From positions 1 through 64,000 of the forward strand of contig DHVB01000077.1 of assembly GCA_002412425.1 (NCBI GenBank): a stretch of 64,000 nt of DNA, given 5' to 3'. Under the pieces are notes generated by a model. It was not told the DNA's origin, made no database searches, and saw only the letters and a list, made by a program, of their open reading frames with translations. Position 1 is the stretch's first letter. The number at the start of each line of letters is the position of its first letter. The position numbers and the translations under genes are program-made. Positions 28,521 to 36,881 of this stretch are shown piece after piece. Source of the DNA: Bacteroidales bacterium UBA5219. Its GTDB lineage: Bacteria; Bacteroidota; Bacteroidia; Bacteroidales; ML635J-15.

Positions 28521-29312
28521 ATGAACTCAACAAAGATACAAGTACCAGTAATGGCAGAATTGTTTGCACAAGGTAAAAAACCTGAATATTTATTTTGGGT
28601 TGGTTGTGCCGGCGCTTTTGATGCTAGATATATGAAAGTTGCAAAAGCATTTGCTAAAATTTTAAACCATATAGGAACCGACTATGCTGTTTTAGGAACA
28701 GAAGAATCATGTACTGGCGACCCTGCTCGCCGTGCTGGAAACGAAATGCTTTTCCAAATGCAGGCACTAAGTAATATTGAAATTTTCAAAATGTATGAAA
28801 TCAAAAAAATCATTACTATCTGTCCACATTGTTACAACACTCTTAAAAACGAATATCCAGATTTAGGTTGCGAATGCGAAGTTGTGAATTATACCGAGTT
28901 TTTAGAAAACATGATAAAACAAGGCAAATTAAAAATTGACAAAACAAAACTTGCCAACAAAATCGTTACTTTCCACGACCCTTGTTATTTAGGACGTGCA
29001 AACAACATTTACGAATCTCCACGTTTCTTACTACAAAGTTTAGGAATTAATTTAGTAGAAATGGAAAGAAACAGAAGTTTTGCTCTTTGTTGTGGTGCTG
29101 GCGGTGCACAAATGTTTAAAGATGCAGAAAAAGGCGATAAAGAAATTTTTATTGAAAGAACTGAAGATGCTCTTAAAACCCAAGCTGAAATTATTGCAAG
29201 CTCCTGCCCTTTTTGCATGACAATGATGACTGATGGTTTAAAATACAAAAACAAAGAAGAAGAAATCCAAAATTTAGACATCATTGAAATGATAGCTGAA
29301 GCAATGATTTAA
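28521..29312 (+). CDS. CCG-domain Fe-S protein (HdrB/GlpC-like subunit)
   Basis: A 263-residue soluble protein with two cysteine-rich CCG-type domains. The first has WVGCAGAFD, a Cys in EESCTGD and ITICPHC. The second has FHDPCYLGR and ALCCGAGG, followed by SSCPFCMTM. Such domains bind a non-cubane or [4Fe-4S] cluster in heterodisulfide reductase, glycolate oxidase and EMO proteins. It is the missing third part of the membrane protein encoded just upstream. The two probably form one complex that oxidises the ETF of the same operon. Confidence 0.88.
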   Translation: MNSTKIQVPVMAELFAQGKKPEYLFWVGCAGAFDARYMKVAKAFAKILNHIGTDYAVLGTEESCTGDPARRAGNEMLFQMQALSNIEIFKMYEIKKIITICPHCYNTLKNEYPDLGCECEVVNYTEFLENMIKQGKLKIDKTKLANKIVTFHDPCYLGRANNIYESPRFLLQSLGINLVEMERNRSFALCCGAGGAQMFKDAEKGDKEIFIERTEDALKTQAEIIASSCPFCMTMMTDGLKYKNKEEEIQNLDIIEMIAEAMI

Positions 29313-29357
29313 AGAAAAAATACTATCCGAAAATCTTTATTATATTATCATTTTTTT

Positions 29358-29365
29358 TACCTTTG
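29358..29365 (+). promoter_or_regulatory. -7 box of the GH92 gene
   Basis: TACCTTTG matches TAnnTTTG, 22 bases ahead of the ATG. It indicates that the mannosidase gene is transcribed apart from the etf operon. Confidence 0.5.
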
Positions 29366-29387
29366 TAACAATACAAAAATATCTAAA

Positions 29388-31715
29388 ATGATAAAAATTA
29401 TACTATACGTAGTTGCTTCATTATTAGCATTATTATTGTTTTTGCTTGCATTTAATTCTTGTCGTAGCAAAAGCAAAAATATTGAAACTCAAGATTATAC
29501 ACAATATGTAAATCCTCTTATAGGCACAGGCGAAATGGGACATGTTTTTCCTGGAGCCACAGCTCCATTCGGCATGGTACAACTAAGTCCACAAACTCAT
29601 TTTGAACCTATGCACGATAGCTTGGGAAATTATAACAAAGATGTTTATAAATATTGCTCTGGATATCAGTATTCCGACACTACCATCATAGGTTTTGCTC
29701 ATACAAACTTTAGTGGCACAGGTCATTCCGATTTAGGAGACGTACTTATTATGCCTACTACAAAGAAAATTAGCTCTTCTGACTTTCAATCTCCAACCGA
29801 TTTCAATACATTTGCTTCTAAATTCAGTCACGATAGCGAGTTTGCTTCGCCAGGATATTATGAAGTTTTTCTTGAAAACGATTCAATTTTAGCTCAACTA
29901 ACTGCCACCGAAAGAGTAGGATTTCATAAATATACTTTTAAAGATTACAATAGTGCAAGTATTGTGTTAGATATGGTTTATAATATTTATCATCACGAGG
30001 ATAAAAATGTTTGGACTTTCATTAGAGTTGAAAACGATACACTTATCACAGGCTACCGACAAACACAAGGTTGGGCAAGAACTCGCACAGTATTTTTTAG
30101 CATTCAAACATCTAAGCCAATTATAAATTACGGACATAAAAAATTTGACAAAACCCAATATCAAGGTTTTTACAGACGTTTCGACCAAGAAAACAACTTT
30201 CCTGAATTTGCTGGAAAAGACATAAAGGCTTTTTTTGAATTTGATATGCAAAACGACCCTATTTTGGAAATTAAAGTAGCTTTATCGTCAGTTAGTACAG
30301 ATGGAGCCATGCTAAATGCCTTAACCGAAGCACCTAACTGGAATTTCGATGAAATAAAAAATCAAACTCAAAAAAAATGGAATGCAGAATTATCCAAAAT
30401 TGATGCAGAATTTATTTCTCATGAAGACAAATTAAATTTTTATACAGCTTTGTACCACACATATTTGTCGCCTATTATTTACCAAGATGTAGATAAAAAA
30501 TACAGAGGCTTAGACCAAAATATTCATATAGCTCAAGACTTTGATAATTACACAATTTTTTCTTTGTGGGACACTTATCGAGCTTTGCATCCTTTATTTA
30601 ATATTATACAACCCGAAAGAAATGTGGATATGATAAAATCAATGTTGGTGCATTATCAACAAAGTGTTCACAAAATGTTACCTATTTGGAGCCATTATGC
30701 AAACGAAAATTGGTGTATGATTGGTTACCACGCTGTTTCGGTTATAGCCGATGCTATTGCAAAAGACAACGGCAACTTCGACAAAAAATTAGCATTAGAA
30801 GCTTCTGTTAGTACAGCAAATGTACGATACTTTGACGGCTTGGGTTATTATATCGATTACAATTTCGTTCCAGACGACAAAAGCCATTCTTCAGTTTCAA
30901 AAACTCTTGAATTTGCATACAACGATTGGTGTATTTCCGAAATAGCTAAAAGTCTTAATAACAAAGCCGTTCAAGAAGAATATCTACTAAGAAGTAAAAA
31001 TTTCATAAATGTATTTGACACAGTCAGCGGTTTTATGCGACCTCGCTTATCTGACTTAACTTTCAGAGAAAATTTTGACCCCTCAAATACTTCTGGACAA
31101 GGATTTATAGAAGGCAATGCGTGGAATTACGGTTTGTATGTTCCACACGACATAAACAAAATGATTGACATGATGGGTGGTAAACAAAAGTTTGAAAACT
31201 ATTTGGATACAGTTTTTTATATGCACATTGAAGATGAACAATTTGCAGACAACGAAGATATTACTCGACACGGTATTATTGGCGGTTATGTTCATGGCAA
31301 CGAACCCGGACATCATATTCCATATTTATACAATTGGACAGATAGTCAGCACAAAACACAAAAACGAGTTAGAGAAATATTAAAAACAATGTATAAGCCT
31401 ACTTTCGATGGATTGTGTGGAAATGATGACGTTGGTCAAATGAGTGCTTGGTACATTTTTAGTGCTTTAGGATTTTATCCAGTTTTACCCGGAAGCAGTG
31501 ATTATGCAATTGGCAGTCCTTTAGTTAAAAATGCAACTATAAAACTTAATAACGGCAAAGTTTTTAAAATAGAAGTTGAAAACCAATCTGATGAAAATAT
31601 TTATGTAAAAAACGTTTATATTAATGGAAAACAGATTACTGATTTTACTCTAAATCATAAAGATATACTAAAAGGAGGAACATTAAAATTTGAAATGACC
31701 AATAAAATGAATTAA
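29388..31715 (+). CDS. GH92-family alpha-mannosidase-like lipoprotein
   Basis: A 775-residue surface or periplasmic glycoside hydrolase. A long hydrophobic N-terminus ends in the lipobox FNSC (Cys near 27). The GH92 N-domain starts at YVNPLIGTGEMGHVFPGATAPFG. The catalytic (alpha/alpha) barrel has SLWDTYRALHP and ends with the family signature GNDDVGQMSAWYIFSALGFYP. Family members are calcium-dependent exo-alpha-mannosidases acting on N-glycans or yeast mannan. There is no susC/susD pair, so it is not in a typical polysaccharide utilisation locus. The stop codon lies inside an AATTAAG repeat tract. Confidence 0.92.
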   Translation: MIKIILYVVASLLALLLFLLAFNSCRSKSKNIETQDYTQYVNPLIGTGEMGHVFPGATAPFGMVQLSPQTHFEPMHDSLGNYNKDVYKYCSGYQYSDTTIIGFAHTNFSGTGHSDLGDVLIMPTTKKISSSDFQSPTDFNTFASKFSHDSEFASPGYYEVFLENDSILAQLTATERVGFHKYTFKDYNSASIVLDMVYNIYHHEDKNVWTFIRVENDTLITGYRQTQGWARTRTVFFSIQTSKPIINYGHKKFDKTQYQGFYRRFDQENNFPEFAGKDIKAFFEFDMQNDPILEIKVALSSVSTDGAMLNALTEAPNWNFDEIKNQTQKKWNAELSKIDAEFISHEDKLNFYTALYHTYLSPIIYQDVDKKYRGLDQNIHIAQDFDNYTIFSLWDTYRALHPLFNIIQPERNVDMIKSMLVHYQQSVHKMLPIWSHYANENWCMIGYHAVSVIADAIAKDNGNFDKKLALEASVSTANVRYFDGLGYYIDYNFVPDDKSHSSVSKTLEFAYNDWCISEIAKSLNNKAVQEEYLLRSKNFINVFDTVSGFMRPRLSDLTFRENFDPSNTSGQGFIEGNAWNYGLYVPHDINKMIDMMGGKQKFENYLDTVFYMHIEDEQFADNEDITRHGIIGGYVHGNEPGHHIPYLYNWTDSQHKTQKRVREILKTMYKPTFDGLCGNDDVGQMSAWYIFSALGFYPVLPGSSDYAIGSPLVKNATIKLNNGKVFKIEVENQSDENIYVKNVYINGKQITDFTLNHKDILKGGTLKFEMTNKMN

Positions 31716-31862
31716 GAATTAAGAATTGAAGAATTAAGAATTAAAAATTTATAAATCAGTTAAAAGTGTTTAGTTAAACTTTATGAACTTTGCTTTCAGC
31801 GAGCTCGTAAACTCGGTTGAACTTTATGAACTTTACGAACTTTATAAACTTTTAACTTATTT
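31710..31862. repeat. intergenic repeat tract after the GH92 gene
   Basis: Repeated AATTAAG(AATTG) units at 31710-31750 are followed by repeated AACTTTATGAACTTT units (31777-31858). These flank a GC-rich patch with the palindrome GAGCTC, then AACTTTTAACTT. Resembles the tracts at 12-39, 13126-13202 and 15451-15580. Confidence 0.5.
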
Positions 31863-31889
31863 CAATGCCTTTTCAAATTTTATTTTTTC

Positions 31890-31919
31890 TTGCAAATTAA
31901 AAAAAATATATTATATTTG
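31890..31919 (+). promoter_or_regulatory. promoter of the enoyl-CoA hydratase operon
   Basis: TTG (31890-31892) and TATATTTG (31912-31919), 19 bases apart, fit the Bacteroidota -33/-7 consensus. It lies 32 bases ahead of the ATG. Confidence 0.65.
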
Positions 31920-31951
31920 AAATCTAATGTTTATATTTAAAAAAGTTATTT

Positions 31952-32722
31952 ATGGGATATCATAATATTGAATTTAAAATTGACGGAACTACTGCTCAAA
32001 TTACTATGAACAGACCTGAAGCACTTAATGCTTTAAACTCTCAAGTTTTTGTTGAGCTTAATTCTGCTTTGGACGAAATTGAAAAAAACGAAACTTTAAG
32101 AGCTTTAATCATTACTGGAAGTGGTAAAGCTTTTGTTGCAGGAGCTGACATTGCTGAAATGTCGGGAATGAACGAAAAACTAGCTTTTGAGTTTGCAAAA
32201 ACTGGGCATAACACTTTTAATAGAGTTGCTAACTTAAAAATTCCTGTGATTGCAGCTATTAATGGTTTCGCTTTAGGCGGTGGTTGCGAGTTTGCAATGG
32301 CTTGCGACATTAGAATTGCAAATACTTTTGCAAAATTTGGTCAACCAGAAGTTAATTTAGGCATAATTCCTGGATATTGTGGAACACAACGCTTATCCAG
32401 AATTGTAGGTTTATCAAATGCCTTAAATCTAATATTAACTGCCGATATGATTGATGCAAACGAAGCTTTTAGATTAGGTTTAGTACAAAAAGTTACAGAA
32501 CCTGAAGAATTGCTAAACGAAGCCTATAAACTTGCTTTAAAAATTGCTTCCAAAGGTAAATTAGCGGTTGAAAAAGCTAAAGAAGTTACTGTAAAAGGTG
32601 TAAATATGAATTTTGAAGCTGCTTCTGAGCTTGAAATAAAAGAATTTTCTAAACTTTTTGGCAAACATGAATCTAAAGAAGGAATGACAGCATTTTTAGA
32701 AAAGAGAAAACCTAACTGGTAA
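31952..32722 (+). CDS. enoyl-CoA hydratase (crotonase family)
   Basis: Hydrates trans-2-enoyl-CoA to 3-hydroxyacyl-CoA, or the reverse. The 256 residues match short-chain crotonases. The oxyanion-hole segments are AFVAGADIAEM (about 59-69) and NGFALGGGCEFAMACD (about 101-116). The two catalytic Glu positions lie in GGCE and in GQPEVNLGIIPG. Its partner, a 3-hydroxyacyl-CoA dehydrogenase, is 45 bases downstream. Together they fit butanoyl-CoA/crotonyl-CoA interconversion; the missing acyl-CoA dehydrogenase and thiolase must be elsewhere. Confidence 0.93.
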   Translation: MGYHNIEFKIDGTTAQITMNRPEALNALNSQVFVELNSALDEIEKNETLRALIITGSGKAFVAGADIAEMSGMNEKLAFEFAKTGHNTFNRVANLKIPVIAAINGFALGGGCEFAMACDIRIANTFAKFGQPEVNLGIIPGYCGTQRLSRIVGLSNALNLILTADMIDANEAFRLGLVQKVTEPEELLNEAYKLALKIASKGKLAVEKAKEVTVKGVNMNFEAASELEIKEFSKLFGKHESKEGMTAFLEKRKPNW

Positions 32723-32767
32723 ATAATAAACTAAAATAATATTTTTAAATTTAATAAAAAAACCAAC

Positions 32768-34105
32768 ATGAATTACAACGAAAGATTTGAAAATGTAACA
32801 ATAGTTGGAGCTGCAGGAAAAATGGGTAGCGGCATCCTTCTGTTAACTGCTATGGAAATGTACAATATTAGCATGAAGCCTGAAAATAAAGACAAAGATT
32901 ACATTTTATATGCCTTTGATATTTCACAAAATGCTTTGTCAGGTTTAAAGACTTACATTCAAGACCAACTTACAAAACAAGCCGAAAGAAAGATTGAAAT
33001 ATTAAAAGAACACTATAAAGACAAAAAAGATTTAGCAAATGATTCAGACATAATCTCTCAATATGTAAAAGACGTAATGGCTATGATTCAACCAGTTACA
33101 ACAATAGAATCAGCTTATGAATCACATATCATTTTTGAAGCCGCAAGTGAAAATCCTGATTTAAAAACAAAAATTTTTGCTCAAATTAATGCAAATTCAA
33201 AATGTGAACCTTGGTTTTTCACAAACACATCATCAATTCCAATTTCTTACTTAAACGAGAAAGCAAATTTGAATGGCAGAATTATTGGAGTTCATTTTTA
33301 CAATCCACCAGCAGTGCAAAAATTGGTTGAAGTAATTAAATGCGACCAAACCCCAGATATAATGGGAGAATTTGTTAGCACATATATCAAAAATTTAAGA
33401 AAAATAGAAGTCCCATCATACGACAAAGCAGGATTTATTGGCAATGGACATTTCATGCGTGATGCACTATACGGAATGATGAGAATGGAAAATTTAAGAA
33501 AAGATATGAGTTTTGCTGAAGCAGTTTATATTGTAAATAAAGTTACTCAAGATTTTTTAATTCGTCCTATGGGAATTTTCCAACTTATTGATTATGTGGG
33601 AATTGACGTTTGCCAATTTATTATGAAAGTTATGAAACCATACGTTACAGACGAAGATATCCACAGTCCGCTTTTGGATACTATGATGGAAATCGGAGTT
33701 AAAGGTGGTCAAAATCATGACGGTTCTCAAAAAGACGGTTTCTTAAAATATGAAAAAGGTAGAATTGTTGCTATTTGGGATTTAGACAAAAAAGAATACG
33801 TAAAAATTGAAGATATTTCTGAAAAATGTGATAAACTTATTGGAGCTTTACCTCAAGAACACCAACCATGGAAAGTTGTTGTAAGAGACCCTAATAAAAA
33901 TGAATTTTTAACTAAATATTTTTCTGCTTTACAAAAAGAAAACGGAATGGGTGCTAAACTTGCAGTAGAATACCATATAAAATCTAAACAAATTGGCGAA
34001 AAACTTGTATCAGACAAAGTTGCATTCAATGCTGATGATGTAAATACTGTTTTAATGACAGGATTTTTCCATGCTTATGGACCAATAAACGATTTTAGTA
34101 AATAA
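32768..34105 (+). CDS. 3-hydroxyacyl-CoA dehydrogenase family protein
   Basis: NAD(P)-dependent oxidation of 3-hydroxyacyl-CoA. The 445 residues are longer than classical 3-hydroxybutyryl-CoA dehydrogenase (about 282). The Rossmann loop VGAAGKMGSG is at about 13-22, the FEAASENPDLK segment near 123, and the catalytic His in GVHFYNPPA near 176. The C-terminal domain contains DKAGFIGNGHFMRDAL and then an extra region of roughly 100 residues without a clear match. It forms an operon with the enoyl-CoA hydratase upstream. A large hairpin follows the stop. Confidence 0.88.
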   Translation: MNYNERFENVTIVGAAGKMGSGILLLTAMEMYNISMKPENKDKDYILYAFDISQNALSGLKTYIQDQLTKQAERKIEILKEHYKDKKDLANDSDIISQYVKDVMAMIQPVTTIESAYESHIIFEAASENPDLKTKIFAQINANSKCEPWFFTNTSSIPISYLNEKANLNGRIIGVHFYNPPAVQKLVEVIKCDQTPDIMGEFVSTYIKNLRKIEVPSYDKAGFIGNGHFMRDALYGMMRMENLRKDMSFAEAVYIVNKVTQDFLIRPMGIFQLIDYVGIDVCQFIMKVMKPYVTDEDIHSPLLDTMMEIGVKGGQNHDGSQKDGFLKYEKGRIVAIWDLDKKEYVKIEDISEKCDKLIGALPQEHQPWKVVVRDPNKNEFLTKYFSALQKENGMGAKLAVEYHIKSKQIGEKLVSDKVAFNADDVNTVLMTGFFHAYGPINDFSK

Positions 34106-34115
34106 AATATTTAGT

Positions 34116-34155
34116 AATTTTCAAAAACTTTTCAAAATGATGATTTTTGAAAATT
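34116..34155. terminator. 12-bp perfect inverted repeat between the HAD gene and the nuclease cassette
   Basis: AATTTTCAAAAA (34116-34127) and TTTTTGAAAATT (34144-34155) are separated by 16 bases. It may terminate the upstream operon. Its right arm overlaps the -33 region of the next gene, so an operator role is also possible. Confidence 0.5.
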
Positions 34156-34179
34156 ATTTAGCAATAATTGCTATTTTTG
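34146..34179 (+). promoter_or_regulatory. promoter of the nuclease/acidic-protein cassette
   Basis: TTTG (34146-34149) and TATTTTTG (34172-34179) are spaced 22 bases apart. The -7 box ends only 12 bases before the first ATG, so the leader would be very short or absent. Confidence 0.5.
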
Positions 34180-34191
34180 TAACGATTAAAA

Positions 34192-34968
34192 ATGAATATG
34201 AAGATAAAATCTAATAAACACGAAAACTATGAAATCTTAAACTTATTAGGCTATGGATTAGCTAAATTTGACAATGAGTTTATTAAACAATTTGGTTTTC
34301 AAACTAAAAATTCATTTTTTAAATATTTCGTAGAAATAGGCATTGTTGAAACTGGAAGTGTTGTTAAAAATAGAATGGATTTATTCGACCCTTTTTTTGA
34401 AAATGGAAGAAAAGGTTGGTGGCAAAAAGGCAACGCTTATATTCATAGAAAATTATTAATTGATAGTTTGTTTGGAAATGAAAATGTTATTGGATATGCA
34501 AACATTGTCAAGTTATTCCTGAAAGATAAGTTTAAAATTAAAGATATTTGTGTTGAAGTAAAACCAATTGTCAAATCAAGATATAAAAAAATACAGGAAA
34601 CTGGTTTAGAAGCAGAATTGTATTTTATGAACAACTACGATTCTATTGATATTTTCAAAAATGGGACTATTGAAGATGCAAGATTATATGGAGATGGGTA
34701 TGATTTTCAAATTAATGTAAATAACACTTCATATTTAGCTGAGATAAAAGGAATTAGAACCAAAAAGGGGAAATTTAGACTAACTGAAAATGAATACATT
34801 AAGGCAAAAGAATATAAAAATGATTATTTTATTATTGTTGTCTTAAATTTAGAAGACGTGCCTACTTTATTACCTATTGACAATCCTTTGAAAAATTTAA
34901 AATTTGAAGAAAAAATTATTACTTCAAAAAAAGTTAAAGAATACCATCTAATAACAACTATATGCTAA
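34192..34968 (+). CDS. DUF3883-like PD-(D/E)XK nuclease-fold protein
   Basis: A 258-residue cytoplasmic protein. Residues 1-125 are a conserved-looking region with FENGRKGWWQKG near 69-80 and no known fold. Residues about 135-215 match the DUF3883 restriction-endonuclease-like core. Visible elements are GLEAE (Glu 140/142), GDGYDFQI (Asp 171), AEIKG (Glu 184, Lys 186) and LTENEY (Asn 200, Glu 201). That is the D...ExK active site of the PD-(D/E)XK superfamily, so nuclease activity is likely but unproven. There is no methyltransferase nearby. The next gene overlaps its end by 7 bases, so the two should be coexpressed. A role in defence or as a toxin is my inference. Confidence 0.75.
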   Translation: MNMKIKSNKHENYEILNLLGYGLAKFDNEFIKQFGFQTKNSFFKYFVEIGIVETGSVVKNRMDLFDPFFENGRKGWWQKGNAYIHRKLLIDSLFGNENVIGYANIVKLFLKDKFKIKDICVEVKPIVKSRYKKIQETGLEAELYFMNNYDSIDIFKNGTIEDARLYGDGYDFQINVNNTSYLAEIKGIRTKKGKFRLTENEYIKAKEYKNDYFIIVVLNLEDVPTLLPIDNPLKNLKFEEKIITSKKVKEYHLITTIC

Positions 34969-35228
34969 GTTTTAACGATAAAATAGAAGCTCTTAAATCA
35001 TATTTATCTGATGTTAAAGATAATTATGCTGATAGTTTTAAAGAAGATATTTGTTTACACTTCAACCACTTTGAAGATGTTCAAGATCAAGACTTTGAGT
35101 TTCTCGAACAATTAAACACAATAGAAGAAATACATACTTGGGTTGATAATTTAACCTCTAGAATAGTAATGAAATTTGACGAAGAACATGAACAATTATC
35201 AGATTTCATTTTTTATGAAATATATTAA
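34962..35228 (+). CDS. small very acidic protein coupled to the DUF3883 nuclease
   Basis: An 88-residue protein with 22 Asp/Glu against 6 Lys/Arg, predicted mostly helical, with no signal peptide and no recognised family. The ATG lies inside the end of the nuclease gene (7-base overlap), implying translational coupling. Small acidic partners of nucleases are often inhibitors, immunity proteins or antitoxins, some by mimicking DNA. That is only an analogy here. It could also be an accessory subunit. Confidence 0.7.
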   Translation: MLSFNDKIEALKSYLSDVKDNYADSFKEDICLHFNHFEDVQDQDFEFLEQLNTIEEIHTWVDNLTSRIVMKFDEEHEQLSDFIFYEIY

Positions 35229-35390
35229 TTTTTCAAAAATTAGTTTAAATCGATTAAACATACAATAAACGTATAAAAATCTGAGTACTACAACTATTCT
35301 GGCATCAAACCATAATTGCAAAAAAAACAAAAAACTACTGTAAAAAACAGATTTTATGTTAATAAAAATGCTTTATTACTTAAAAAATTA

Positions 35391-35398
35391 TATCTTTG
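35391..35398 (+). promoter_or_regulatory. -7 box of the aminopeptidase C operon
   Basis: TATCTTTG lies 76 bases ahead of the ATG at 35475. The 246-base gap holds nothing else that I recognise. Confidence 0.45.
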
Positions 35399-35474
35399 TA
35401 GAAACTTTAAAACATTATTTAATAATTATTGTTGTATTTATTTAATTAGATTTGATTTATAAATAAAAAATAAG

Positions 35475-36869
35475 ATGAAAAAAACACTATCAATTTTAAC
35501 TTTATTTTTTTTAGCTCAAGTTGTTTTTGCACAATCTGGCAATTTAGACAACAACACATTAAATATCATAAGGAGCAATTATTCTCAAAAAGCCGAAAAT
35601 GATATTGCAATTAGAAATGCGTTAACAAACAATGACATTAGAAATTTAGCTCTTAACAGAGATGTTGTTGGTAAAGAAACTCACGACTTTAAGTATAAAG
35701 TCAAAGTTAAAGGAATTACAGACCAAAAATCTTCTGGACGTTGTTGGATGTTTACAGGTTTAAATATTCTTAGACCACAACTTATTGATGAGAAAAAATT
35801 ATCAAATTTTGAATTTTCTACTAACTATCTATATTTCTACGACATGCTAGAAAAATCAAATTTATTTCTCGAAGGAGTTTTAAAATATCATGATAAAGAA
35901 ATGGACGATAGAACAGTTGACTGGTTTTTTAAAGATCCTATCACAGACGGAGGTGTGTGGAACTCTTTTGCAAATTTAGTTAATAAATATGGACTTGTTC
36001 CAAAAACTGTAATGCCAGAAACTTTCCATTCTGAAAACACACGCTGGCTTAACAATATACTAAGCTCTAAACTTAGAGAGTTCGGCTTGGAGTTGAGAGA
36101 AATAAGAAGACAAGGAATTACTGGCAAAAAACTACAATCTGCTAAAATGGAAATGATTTCTGAAATTTACAGAATACTAGTTCTTTTCCTTGGCGAACCA
36201 CCAACTGAGTTTACATATAGATTTGTTGACAAAGACAATAATATTTCAGAAGCAAAAACATATACTCCTCAAGAATTTTTTAAAGAAATTTTTCCAAATT
36301 ATAATACCGAGGATTACTACATGTTTATGAACGACCCAACAAGAGAATACTATAAAGTTTACGAAATTGATTTTGACAGAAATGTTTTAGAAGGTAAAAA
36401 CTGGATTTATTTAAATCTACCTTCTGATGAAATAAAAACTTTTGCTCTAAATAGCATTAAAAACAACGAAGCTCTTTACGCTTCATGCGATGTAGGAAAA
36501 CAACTTTACAGTGCTGAAGGAACATTAGATGTTAAAAATTATAATTTTGAAGCTTTATTAGGTACTAAATTTAAAATGGATAAAGCAGCAAGAATTAAAA
36601 CTTACGATTCTGGTTCTGCTCATGCAATGTTGCTAATGGCTTGCGATACAGACAAAGACGACAAACCAACAAAATGGCAATTTGAAAATTCATGGGGAAG
36701 CAGTCACGGACATAATGGGTATTTAACCTTCACTGACGAATGGTTTGATGAATATATGTTTAGAGTTGTTGTAAATAAAAAATTTATTGACGATAAGACT
36801 TTAAAACTTTTCGACCAAAAGCCAATTTTACTACCACCTTGGGATCCAATGTTCTCAAACGACAACTAA
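35475..36869 (+). CDS. pepC: C1-family aminopeptidase C (bleomycin-hydrolase-like), exported
   Basis: A papain-like cysteine peptidase of 464 residues. The catalytic Cys is in QKSSGRCWMF (Cys 90), the His in GSAHAML (about 382) and the Asn in FENSWG (about 404). Unlike cytoplasmic PepC of Firmicutes, this protein has a signal peptide (1-20, ending VFAQ), so it works in the periplasm or outside; exported forms are common in Bacteroidota. The C-terminal residues that cap the active site in the hexameric enzyme cannot be judged. asnB-like follows after 12 bases. Confidence 0.92.
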   Translation: MKKTLSILTLFFLAQVVFAQSGNLDNNTLNIIRSNYSQKAENDIAIRNALTNNDIRNLALNRDVVGKETHDFKYKVKVKGITDQKSSGRCWMFTGLNILRPQLIDEKKLSNFEFSTNYLYFYDMLEKSNLFLEGVLKYHDKEMDDRTVDWFFKDPITDGGVWNSFANLVNKYGLVPKTVMPETFHSENTRWLNNILSSKLREFGLELREIRRQGITGKKLQSAKMEMISEIYRILVLFLGEPPTEFTYRFVDKDNNISEAKTYTPQEFFKEIFPNYNTEDYYMFMNDPTREYYKVYEIDFDRNVLEGKNWIYLNLPSDEIKTFALNSIKNNEALYASCDVGKQLYSAEGTLDVKNYNFEALLGTKFKMDKAARIKTYDSGSAHAMLLMACDTDKDDKPTKWQFENSWGSSHGHNGYLTFTDEWFDEYMFRVVVNKKFIDDKTLKLFDQKPILLPPWDPMFSNDN

Positions 36870-36881
36870 CAACAACTTTAT

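Noticed and set aside
34192..34968. Classical restriction-modification system
   Set aside because: A nuclease-like fold is present, but there is no methyltransferase or specificity subunit in the neighbourhood.
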